DNA from: Sclerodactyla briareus
Lineage: Eukaryota; Echinodermata; Holothuroidea; Dendrochirotida; Sclerodactylidae
Assembly: GCA_026419785.1 (NCBI GenBank)
Contig: JAODTK010005586.1
Location: 62,001-126,000, forward strand
Reading direction: 5' to 3'
DNA length: 64,000 nucleotides
Position numbers and translations under genes: made by a program. This document shows, one piece after another, positions 10,790 to 20,189 of this stretch; positions within the stretch are counted from its first letter, which is position 1, and each line of letters begins with the position of its first letter. Below the pieces are notes generated by a model, which was given only the letters and a program-made list of their open reading frames with translations, did not search any database and was not told the DNA's origin.

Positions 10790-11519
10790 AAAATATATCA
10801 TATTATAATAAATAATAAGTGCACTGGGGTATTTCATAGTGGTGATTCACTTCATTTGTATAAAACTTTACGAAGACAATTGTTTTTGTTGTGCCATCAT
10901 GCAAACGGACACCATCATTTCCCTAGTTGCAACCAAAATATGCCTCTTTAACGCAACAACATTAGGGGTTGTCTGCAATGTTTCAAACAACCATACAATA
11001 GCTTCGGTAAGTCAACATGAAGCTCTCAACATCAGTCTTATTTGGCATTTAAAAAGCGCATAAATACTACCAGGCCAAATTGTTAGCAGCCCTCCGTGCC
11101 AGGAAGACTGTTTAGTAACTCTTTTGATAGGCCCTGTGCAAACTTCGAGCAAACAGAAAACAACAAAATTTAAGATCAAGACAACTAGATCCACAATGCA
11201 TCTAGAACGAATAGTTCAACCAACATCTATCATTTCCAGTCTCAACAATTTTTAAGAGATACCTTGAAGAGAAGTCCGTGCATGGCATCTTGACATCACG
11301 GTAGCGGTTAACTAACACTCTTTCTCATTCCAATGTGGCCCCAAGATGCCCTGGAAAATCTAGAAAAATCCTACATCCATGATGCACTGAATTACAAATT
11401 AATTTCATGCGGAAATTTCCAATTATTGAGATTTAATGATTTTCACAGAATATTGACTGATCAGGTTCAGTCAAATGCGAACTTCAATACATTCCTGGTA
11501 AACACCTTTTAGTAGTAAT
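10790..11519. other. Non-coding stretch
   Basis: A donor-like CGGTAAGTC at about 11005 follows a short open stretch, but no convincing acceptor or family supports an exon. Nothing else is recognised. Confidence 0.4.
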
Positions 11520-12530
11520 TATAATAATAATATATACATTTTAAAGCGCTGTTTCAAAAAATCGAAAGCCTGGAGACTACATACACAAGTAAAAAACAGC
11601 AACGAAATGAACTAAATAAGTTTGTTTTCCGATGTGTCTTTTGAAGGAGCAACAGAGGTACCCTAACAACTTCAGCTGGAGGGCTTCCACAGCCTCGGGG
11701 CTGTGGAGGCGAAACCCTATTACCAGTACAATCCAGATACGGGGTACCTCCACAAGGTCCCATGAAACTTTGGAGGTATACCAGCGGATGCCTAATGACC
11801 AGCATTTCGATAGATAATGTGTGCCTCTCCATGAGAGACTTGAAGGGTTCAGGTGAGCATCTTGTGGTGAATGCCTGGTGGGGGTGGGGGTTTTGGGTGC
11901 CTTCAAGCAAGTATAAGTCAGAGTGGGAGGGGTAACCCTACTGAATTTAGACCGTTGATATATCACACGGGCTGCCTTGTTCTGTAACAATTGAAGACGA
12001 TGGTGATCATAACTAGACAAAGTGTTAATGGGATGCAAAAAATTACAATAATCCAACCACGGATGTGATTAGTGATCTAACAGCACTGGGACAGGTCAAC
12101 GTCAATTTATTTGCGGATCTGACTGATATTCCTATGTGATAATTGCCTGATTTGATAAATGGTACATGATCCTTCATTGCAGGAATGTATCAAAGGTGAC
12201 ACCAAGGTTACGAACGGATGCGAGAGTGTGATAATACTCCCATTATCCAAGCTCAAAACAACATTTTTGAAGAATCATAGTCGTGAGTGGATGACGCAAT
12301 CAAGAATCCATTTTTTCTTGATTTAGTTCAGCTTATTGTGTGTCTTCCATGCTTTAATATCCTTGATACACTTCTCAATATGGACAAGTCGCACCTCAAT
12401 CTCTCCAGTGATTCTGGGATCCAGTGTCCAATAAGAATAACTGTAATTATCATCTGCACAAATTTTATATTCAAAACGATCAAATCTCACTCAATGTGTA
12501 TGGTTAGGGCTACGTTTTCTTGGTGAACTT
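11520..12530 (-). pseudogene. CR1/L2-like LINE, 5'-truncated, reverse transcriptase to 3' tail
   Basis: Reading the minus strand from about 12490, YKICADDNYSYSY is the reverse-transcriptase catalytic box (YADD changed to CADD). Next come the segments IEKCIKDIKAWKTHNKL, VVLSLDNGSII, NISQIRK-ID, LDYCNFLHPINTLSSYD and HRLQLLQNKAARVIYQ, in the order usual for CR1-superfamily ORF2. Several frameshifts and stops are present. After the coding end come a perfect 8-bp hairpin (CCACAGCC-TCGG-GGCTGTGG, about 11689-11708) and the 3' tail GCGCTTTAAAATGTATATATTATTATTAT. The element is dead. Confidence 0.85.
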
Positions 12531-12574
12531 TACCTGAATCTATTATGCCAATTGGTTCAAACCTTTGCATTAGT

Positions 12575-12815
12575 GGCCCTGTACATTCCAGAGCTTTGAT
12601 CTAAGGCACTCAACATCATCACTCCTGCTCACTGGTACCAGGCACGCACTCAGGCATCCCAGAGATATGTGGCAGTAGCTTAACTACGGCGCCACTTTTA
12701 CATGTGGTGGGTGTGAGGCATCTGGGATAGACTCTTCGGCTTGTTGGATTCAAATCACTATCCTTCATTCATCTGTCTGGAATTCCACCATCTGAGCTAA
12801 TCCATCTCTCATCAA
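12575..12815 (-). mobile_element. tRNA-derived SINE, second family (S2)
   Basis: On the minus strand, GGATTAGCTCAGATGGTGGA near 12813-12794 is a clear tRNA-like head with an A-box. GTGATTTGAATCCAAC near 12757-12742 is the B-box. The body continues with TCCCAGATGCCTCACACCC and repeats CATCTCTGGGATGCCTGAG-like sequence. It differs from S1 and lies just downstream of the LINE. It is not a functional tRNA. Confidence 0.7.
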
Positions 12816-12991
12816 CTGAATTGGCATACTTTGAGTATGTTGGCCACTGTTAGTCACCATGAATGGAAAGGCAAATGAGTAAATTAACGTGTTACCGCAA
12901 CTCACATTCATGCATTCATCTTGCATTGGCCTTTTGTATGTCTATATTTGACCTTCACATAAGTCACTGAACCTCCCATACCATACTCAAC

Positions 12992-13126
12992 CAAGCATCA
13001 TTGTGTTTTTCAGCATCCTGTTAACTTCCTGAAAGATTTTTGGCCTATCAAACCAGTGCAGACATTGAGCACATTGATATCTCTGGCCAACCATCTGGGA
13101 ATGGAATCACTTCAGCACTCCCTCTC
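12992..13126 (-). CDS. Exon of a class I SAM-dependent methyltransferase (third readable exon)
   Basis: The exon follows a strong acceptor (TTTTTTCCTTGCAG, 13140-13127). It encodes two family blocks: SAEVIPFPDG (after motif I in this family, usually SAEDLPFPDGSVD) and QCAQCLHWFDRPKIFQEVNR followed by MLK. The second block matches the CAQALHWFD...EVNRVLK stretch of small Tmt1/DDB_G0268948-like methyltransferases. The two blocks are in different frames: one G seems missing near the start and two bases between the blocks, so the overall phase is restored (net minus 3). The entry phase (2 bases complete the codon begun by the A that ends the 16162-16321 exon) agrees with that exon. The donor is uncertain: GTTGAG at 12991 or GTATGG at 12986. 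The C-terminal third of the protein is not found. Confidence 0.7.
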
Positions 13127-13387
13127 CTGCAAGGAAAAAAAAACATTGCAAACGGCACAAACTAAACAAACCATTCAACAATTAGCAACATTTACACAAG
13201 ACCAGACAAAGGAAAAGATCCACCAAAGGTCACCACATTATGGATTGAAAAATTGATGTAAAATGATGAAACTGATAGAAGGCAAAATATTTATCAAATA
13301 AAATTCATTGTTAGTAACTGATAGTCCTGCTATTTCAGACTAGTTTGGAGTTTAGGCAGGTTATTCAAATTCTTTCGCATCTTGCCC

Positions 13388-14646
13388 ACCTGCACCTGGG
13401 ACCACAATTCAACAGCCCCACCCTGCACTTTTCTGGGACCACCATTCAACATCTCCACCCTGCACCTGGGACCACTATTCAACAGCCCCACCCTGCACAT
13501 GGACCACTATTCAAAATCTCCACCCTCCACCTGGGACCACCATTCAAACCTCCCCACCCTGCACCTTGGACCACACAAAAAACAACAAACAAAACATCAA
13601 CATCCCCACCCTGCACCTGGGACCACAATTCAACATCCCCACCCTTCTCCTGGGACCACCATTCAACATCCACACCCTGCACCTGGGACCACCATTCAAC
13701 ATCACTACCCAGCACCTGGGACCACCATTCAGCATCACCACCCTGAACCTGAGACCACCATTCAACATCACCACCCTGCACCTGGGACCACCATTCAACA
13801 TCACCACCCTGCACCTGGGACCACCATTGAACATCCCCACCCTGAACCTGAGACCACCATTCAACATCTCCACCCTGCACCTGGGACCACAATTCAACAT
13901 CCCCACCCTGCACCTGGGACACCATTCAACATCCACACCCTGCACCTGGGACCACCATTCAACATCCCCACCCTGCACCTGGGACCACCATTCAACATCA
14001 CCACCCTGCACCTGGGACCACCATTCAGCATCACCACTCTGAACCTGAGACCACCATACATCATCACCACCCTGCACCTGGGACCACCATTGAACATCCC
14101 CACCCTGAACCTGAGACCACCATTCAAATCCCCACCCTGCACCTGGGACCACTATTCAACATCACCACCCTGCACCTGGGACCACCATTCAACATCCCCA
14201 CCCTTCACCTGGGACCACCATTCAACATCACCACCCTGCACCTGGGACCACCATTCAACATCCCCACCCTTCACCTGGGACCACCATTCAACATCCCCAT
14301 CGTTCACCTGGGACCAGCATTCAACATCTCCACCCTGCACCTGGGACCACCATTCAACATCACTACCCAGCACCTGGGACCACCATTCAACATCCCCATC
14401 GTTCACCTGGGACCAGCATTCAACATCTCCATCCTGCACCTGGGACCACCATTCAACGCCCCCACCCTGCACCTGGGACCACCATTCAACATCACTACCC
14501 AGCACCTGGGACCACCATTCAACATCCCCACCCTGCAACTGGGACCACCATTCAACACCACCACCCTGCACCTGGGACCACCATTCAACATCTCCATCCT
14601 GCACCTGGGACCACCATTCAACATCTCCATCCTGCACCTGGGACAG
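13388..14646. repeat. 33-bp minisatellite, about 38 units, in the methyltransferase intron
   Basis: Tandem units near CACCATTCAACATCACCACC + CTGCACCTGGGAC repeat for 1.26 kb. The 33-bp unit has no stop in any forward frame, and minus frames are also largely open, so long frames (one spans 13382-14650) arise automatically. In the main frame the 11-residue unit is HSTSPPCTWDH. Higher-order structure is visible: variant blocks CCCATCGTTCACC...CCAGCATTC and ACTACCCAGCACC recur together, as does CTGAACCTGAGACC. A 13-bp A-rich interruption lies near 13577-13600. It lies antisense within the intron between exons 12992-13126 and 16162-16321. Confidence 0.95.
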
Positions 14647-15147
14647 GTAATCAAAATCCCCATGGAAAACATAGGGTTTCTGGCTGTGTTACCATGGGTA
14701 GGTTTTTGTCGACTGTTAGTGATAGATAATTTTTGGCATGGCGACTCGGAATGCAAAAGGGTCACATGTTCAGTAATCAGCTGTGTTGTCAAGGGCCGGG
14801 GACGTAATTTTGTATGCAAAATCAGTGCTAGCAGTGGCCTATCTATCAGTCTCTTGGGAATGTTGGCTCTGTTAGATGATGTAATGGCGTCACCTGACTC
14901 GATAGCCAATCAGGTCCCTCTATTGAATACTAATGATGTAAATATCAAAAAACACTACAGTCGACTAAACGCCAGCCAATGTCCACAAGCTGAAGTTGGT
15001 CAAAATATCAATTTTTCACCAAATTTTCTATTTTTGACCAGAATGGCCTCAGACTTATACCACATGATTTGACACCATACGAGCTAAAAGGATTAAGCCA
15101 GTTCGGAGTTACGTTACTGAGGTGATAATAATATTGTGTCAAAGACA
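14647..15147. other. Non-coding stretch after the minisatellite
   Basis: An open frame (14662-15072) has no family match that I know and lies in an intron on the opposite strand to the gene. Nothing else is supported. Confidence 0.4.
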
Positions 15148-15425
15148 TTTGGCCGTTCGACGTTGAATGAACAGTGTGCAGAACATCCTACGAAACTCCT
15201 CTGCCGAAAATAACAAATCGTATCAATACAACACTTGACAGATTTCCCCCCATACTTATCAACAATAACATCCAAAAAACCTGGAAAGAATTTAGTTTGA
15301 TTTTCAAACTAGCGGTTGACAGTTTGAAAAAAAAAAGGCCGTAAAGATATGCTAGTGGGGAATCTTGTCTATTCCCCTGAACTGTTCAGTAGTGAGCCAT
15401 GCGCACTCGAACAACTAGAACGTGA
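15148..15425 (+). repeat. Dispersed repeat family R3, copy 1
   Basis: The core CCCATACTTATCAACAATAA + CATCC occurs here (about 15250-15274), at 54107-54132 with small changes, and inverted at 56368-56392. The flanks also align: TGGCCGTTCGACGTTG upstream and GGGGAATCTTGTCTATTCCCC downstream (GGGCGAATCTCGTCTATACCCC in the inverted copy). No coding product is assigned. Confidence 0.65.
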
Positions 15426-15639
15426 TTTATTTTCAGACTTACGCCCGATGGTGACCTCAGATGACCTCTGACATGTCCCCAAAATAATAGGCTGAATCAT
15501 CATGTACTCATCAGAGGAAACAAGACCAATTATTAGCTTCATCCACTGAATTATGCCAAAATATTGACTTTCACGAAATTCTATTCCCTACTAAAAATAA
15601 CCCTTAACCGCACTGCACGTCTTGTCAGCTGCACATTCT

Positions 15640-15795
15640 TCATCAAGTACATGGAATTGCCTACCCCTAATTCTGTCCATATCAATGGGAAGAAGAATGG
15701 CCAGACAGGAGTGGTATTGTAATGAGATGTTATGGCTTTGCAGGCAACATTCCGGGTTCGGGATCCAGCAGTCACCGGCGTCACGAACAGTCTCC
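15640..15795. mobile_element. Possible SINE fragment, S1-related
   Basis: GGAATTGCCTACCCCTAATTC matches the internal S1 module GAATTGCCTACCCCTGGTTT at 46695. It is followed by a B-box-like CGGGTTCGGGATCC at about 15752. The head is not clear and orientation is uncertain. Confidence 0.35.
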
Positions 15796-16161
15796 CGTCC
15801 TGGTTCTGATATAATGCGGGTGACTTGTGTGGTTCCTGAGGTTTGGTTTGGGATATTGTACTAGGAACATTTTATGAGTCTGATGAAGTTAGAACCTACA
15901 ATCCCCGCCAAAAGTGTTGGAACAAAGCTTCTCGTAATACCGTATTCGGAGCTGGGATGGTCAATTCGGTCCGAGGCTACATGTATGCTTCAGTGCACCC
16001 CCCCCCCCCCCACCGCCGAGTTTAATGTTGGGATATGATCTTGGACGGAAATTAAACCTAATTATAAAAGTCAAACATTTGAAACGGGGACGCAGGGGTT
16101 GTGCAATACATGCAGTTTCGTTCCAACTAGATTTGGCTGGGATTGCAGCTTTGATACTTAC

Positions 16162-16321
16162 TGTATGTAACATTACTCTTTGCTGTTTTTTCTCTCGCAT
16201 GCTGGAGTTGAGCCTCACTGACGTCCATCCCTACCACCTCCTTAAAATGTGGAGCTAGGGATCGGGAGCTTTGACCTGACCCACAACCAACATCAATTGC
16301 CAAGTTGAATGGTGCGGAACT
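16162..16321 (-). CDS. Exon of a class I SAM-dependent methyltransferase with motif I
   Basis: This 160-bp exon is intact. It lies between a strong acceptor (CTTCTCATTTCCTCAG, ending at 16322) and a perfect donor (GTAAGTAT from 16161). It encodes the SAM-binding Rossmann start NLAIDVGCGSGQSSR, the glycine-rich motif I (DVGCGSG), and the following strand VVGMDVSEAQL, whose acidic D would bind the ribose. It ends NVTY. The length and motif spacing match small Tmt1-like or DDB_G0268948-like methyltransferases, which act on small carboxylate or unknown substrates; the substrate cannot be told from sequence. It starts in phase 0, matching the end of the 20037-20185 exon. Just downstream are C runs and simple sequence. 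Confidence 0.85.
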
Positions 16322-16775
16322 CTGAGGAAATGAGAAGTCAATAGACATGCAGAAGATTGCCTTCGAACTTTGAAGGCTCTTTGTGTTGTTGCATGATTCA
16401 AATTGATCAGGACAGCCTGCAATCACCTTCGATATCAAAGTCAAGACGTGATAAATGTATTCTGTGATAGTGTTTGTAACATTCTGTGATTCTCCCATCA
16501 AATACGATTAGTAATTTGAATGTTACTTTTGTATTGAATGTTCAACACTGTCAAGACCTACAATCATACCTGTCCTGAAGCCACAAGGTATCAATTATGT
16601 TACAACATTCATGTCTCATTCCCTACCTGATGGAGGGAAGGCTGGAAAATTAGTCTAGAGGTTGGATTCTCTTAGCACTCTGAGAGTAACATCAACATGT
16701 TTAAATTTGAAAAAAAGTGAGGTCATGTTCACAATGGTCAGAAAGGGTAGCGTGATAACGATATTATTCAAGTAA

Positions 16776-17650
16776 CAGTGGTGGCGCCAGGATTTCCCCG
16801 ACGGGGGGTACGAGTTCCCCGACGGGAGTCCAGGTTCCCCGACGAGCCTCACCCTACCCCATAGGTAAAAACCTGCATTTTTTATGTTTTCTCTTTCTTT
16901 ACCTTTTTTTAAAGAAAAAAAAAAAAAAAAAAGAGCGGAGAATTAAAATGCACAATGTGGAGGGCAATGTTTAACTCTCAGTGACATCCCTCTCAATCGG
17001 GCGCACTTAGTAGAATAGGGTCGGGGGGGCTCCCGAAACATGCCACATGCGGCACTGGGAGTATTTGCGTCGTGAGAAACACACCACTTAACATGAAAGC
17101 AAAACAGTGGTACTGTAGACGGCAGAACGATCATCCTCCCCAACAGAATTGTAATGTTGCAGGCAAGGGCACAGCCACTGTCTAAAAGTTGGGGGGTCAA
17201 GAACAATTTGAGAGGGGGTCAGAAAGCAGTGATGAAACATGTTGTGTGTGAAAAAAATTATGTATGGAGGCCTTCCCAAAAGTTGGGGTAATGACCCCCG
17301 GATCACCGTGGCTGCGCCCTGGTTGACAAGGACATTTTCAAGAGTCATAGGATTGTGTATCCTTTCTATATCTGCCACTATTATATAGTCTGTAGGGAGT
17401 CAGAAGGATGAATACGTGATCTTAAACTTGAGGAGGAAATGGCAATATTATGAAAGATATGCGGCGTGCGAAGCGGGCCAAAAATTTTAGGCTTTAATAT
17501 AGGATTTTTCGCTAAAAAAGAAGGTTGAAAATACTTATACTGTTGGGGAAATAGTCCCTCGGCGGGAGTGTAAATCTTCTAGCGTACTCACCCGGGCTCC
17601 CCGACGGAGGGGGCATGGCCCCCCTGCCCCCCCCCGCTGGCGCCACCCTT
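16776..17650. mobile_element. 875-bp non-autonomous DNA element with GTGGCGCCAG ends
   Basis: Left end CAGTGGTGGCGCCAGG and right end CTGGCGCCACCCTT are inverted copies over GGTGGCGCCAG. The direct repeat AAGTAA flanks it exactly (16770-16775 and 17651-17656). Inside both ends are GCCCCC/CCCCGACGG-rich stretches (CCCCGACGGGGGG near 16797; CTCCCCGACGGAGG near 17600), which form longer inverted parts. There is an A run at 16913-16933 and no transposase. The class is hAT-like by end sequence, although the duplication is 6 bp. It lies in a methyltransferase intron. Confidence 0.8.
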
Positions 17651-17656
17651 AAGTAA

Positions 17657-18438
17657 TATTAATAATAATAATAGTGTGATAGTGATGAAGTCACAGGCCT
17701 CTCAAATATGAGTGATGTAAGTGCTATAATCACAAGAACTCTTGGAGTTGTCACATCATTGTGTGTATAAACCCAGCCCCTGGCAATTCAATGATAATGT
17801 GCCTATACTGGATTGACGCTAATATGGAGATAGATAACAAAACTAGCGACCATGTCATGTTTCTGTAACTGTGCGAATGGTTACATGCCAGGTATGCACA
17901 ACCAACTCATGGCATCAGTCACCCTATCTACAGCTTGAAAGGAAAATGTCTCCCAATCCATGCCAAAAGGCATCTGCACTCTGCACATGCATTGATACTA
18001 CTGGTCAGTATACTGGCACTTGCCAGGTGGCTCTACCTAGATTTTTTTCCTGCAATACCCTGCAGTCTCAAGTTAGAGTAACACAAACTGTATGTTGCTG
18101 ATGAAAACAATGTTACACATACCAATGCAAAGCAATGGCTTGTTCTTCCGGGTAGCTCGTACGGGGAATTTTTCCCTCAAATATTTACAAGCATTAGGCT
18201 GCTATTGGCCTCTCCCGCAAGAGCTTAAGGGGTATAGACTACATGCATTCAATCCCTGTTGGACTGTACTGCATCTAACTATCAGGCACTAACTACATCA
18301 AAGGTGGAAGTGATTATCATCATTATATATCTGCATGGAAAACCCCTGTCCCATTTCCAATAGATATCACAATTTAACCAACAACTGTTTCAAATTGAAA
18401 TTTGACTTTAGCAGTATCTGCCGTCAATTTTCCTGGGA
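17657..18438. other. Intronic stretch, no recognised feature
   Basis: ATAATAATAATAG near 17662 is simple sequence. No exon of the methyltransferase or other feature was found. Confidence 0.4.
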
Positions 18439-18446
18439 ACTCCGAT

Positions 18447-19965
18447 CAGTGGCGGCGAAAGCCTACAAATTTAGGGGGGGACGCAGACCCAAACTTTGAT
18501 GTTACTATCTAGTGGAGCGCCACATTGGTTGGCGTGGATCGTACAAGAAATTTTTGGGTTTTACAAACCTCCCAGATGGCCGGAATGGCACTTCCCGAGC
18601 GTGTGAGCTATAGGTACCCCGTCATAAAACTGGGCCATGTCTGCAGAATCATAGTTATTAAAAAAATCTATGTATGAAGAATGATAATGTATATCAGATG
18701 GGTTTGAAGACAGCAAATTCCGCTGAGGGAGAGCCCGGGGAAAGGGATGTCATCACCTTTGCACCCCCCCCCCCGTCCTTCGCACCCCCCCCCCCCCCCA
18801 TCTAAGAAAATCGACTTTCTTCTTCCTCTTACGGTGAATGTCCAGTGCCATGATCGAGATGAGTAATTATGATGCTCACCCAGATAGACCCTTTTCCCTC
18901 CCGCCCCCAGTTGGCCATCCCACTGTGGTCCGTGGTAGCGTATTGGCCTTGCAGTCTTAGGGTTCATCAGGTCGACTCCGTGGCAAGATTAACAGTTTTA
19001 ACACTTTGTTTCCTCGCATTTTACACTAGTTGACCAACTAAGTGAAAAATTATTACGTACGTTTCAAAGACAACAAAAGTAGGAACAAGTTGGTGTCTTT
19101 GAAACGTATGTTGTAACACCTTTTTTCACTTGGTGATAAAGTGTTGTAACAAACAAGGGGATCAAGGTTTCAAAATATGTTATGTTGTATCGCAACATAT
19201 CTGTAAGCAAATTTATAGCAATTTTACAGTATACAGTTTGATACATAAATCATGCTGTTTCAGCGGTTTTTTTATTTATTTAACCGTCCGTACAACAATT
19301 AAAGCCATTACTGCAAGATAGTGAATGATAAAGTCAAATTCACAGACATGCATTTGGGGTATTCTTCATGTTCATCATAAAGCTGATCAAAAATGCAAGC
19401 ATCACTCTTCTATTTTTAATCTAACGACTAAAATTTTTCAATGTCTCACTTTTGTTGAGTATTGTGGTCTTGTACATATAGCGGTGATTATTGTCCATCT
19501 TGAATAATCTAGTAGGCCTAGTCACGCGACTTACCATTACAGTCAGTCGGTCATCACTTGTATTTGCCAAAAGTGCTAACTCGTGTTTCCTTCTTGTTGA
19601 CAAAGTTAGCGCACAGCTCAAGAGTATCTAGTCGATAGAACTGGACTGGTGAACACGGGCAAGATTACAGATTTCGCTACAAGCTGCAAATATCGAAGAC
19701 CAGGCAGCAATGGGTTTGGTACGGCAACATTTGTTGAACTTAAAAAGATACTAGTTTCACATTTATTTAGGCCTGTTATAATATATTGGCTATATTCCAT
19801 CGTGTTCCGCAGATCGATAATGATAGTTTAATTGTCAATGTTGTTGTTAATTTTCAAATTTCTTTGGGTCAAATTTTAGGGGGGGATGGACCCTCACTTC
19901 AAATTTTTTGGGGAAGCGTTCCCCCCCCATGACCCCCTCCCCCTCCCCCGCTTGCGCTGTCTATG
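18447..19965 (+). mobile_element. hAT-like element, 1.5 kb, with 8-bp target duplication
   Basis: Left end CAGTGGCGGCGAAAGCC and right end CGCTTGCGCTGTCTATG are imperfect inverted repeats. The flanks ACTCCGAT (18439-18446) and ACTCCGAC (19966-19973) are an 8-bp duplication with one change, the size used by hAT transposases. The left 170 bp align with the minus-strand element ending at 36338 through GGAGCGCCAC and GGATCGTACAAG. There is no intact transposase. It sits 71 bp from the donor of the 20037-20185 exon, inside the intron. Confidence 0.75.
18925..18990 (+). mobile_element. Possible tRNA-like SINE head
   Basis: GTGGTCCGTGGTAGCGTATTGG followed by GGTTCATCAGGTCGACTCCGTG has A-box and B-box-like spacing. 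It is short, in a C-rich context, within the hAT-like element. No SINE body was recognised. Confidence 0.3.
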
Positions 19966-20036
19966 ACTCCGACCAGTGTATGGAACAACCCACTTACCAA
20001 ATTGAACAATTAATCTATTCAGATTGGTTTGCGTAC

Positions 20037-20185
20037 CTTCTCAGAAAGAAATGACATAACTTTCGTCATGGCAGAGCTGGGATAGTTCGGCCTGAACATG
20101 CCTATAAATTTTAGCATGGGCGGCAGACTTGAATAACCACGGTTCTGGCACTGGAAGTCTGTTGAAAGAACACTTCACTGTAGTC
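20037..20185 (-). CDS. Exon of a class I SAM-dependent methyltransferase (N-terminal part)
   Basis: The acceptor is TTCTTTCTCTTCTCTCAG (ending 20186) and the donor AAG|GTACGC (GT from 20036). The exon encodes FKSAAHAKIYRH and then FRPNYPSSAMTKVMSFLSEK, the family's N-terminal helix region (HAxxYxKYRPxYPxxxxxxIxxFL) that precedes motif I. One extra base between RH and FRP shifts the frame. With it removed, the exon ends in phase 0, as the 16162-16321 exon requires. The first 15 codons (to about LPVPEPWL) are not recognised, and no ATG is in frame, so a first exon with the start probably lies beyond 20185. The three exons give gene order on the minus strand over at least 7.2 kb. Confidence 0.75.
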
Positions 20186-20189
20186 CTGA

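Noticed and set aside
13388-14646. 33-bp repeats as a CRISPR array
   Set aside because: Units are directly adjacent without spacers, and the setting is a eukaryotic intron.
13382-14650. 422-codon open frame as a protein gene
   Set aside because: The repeat unit lacks stops in every forward frame, so openness carries no information. It is antisense within an intron. Kept only as a finding because of the flanking splice-like sites.
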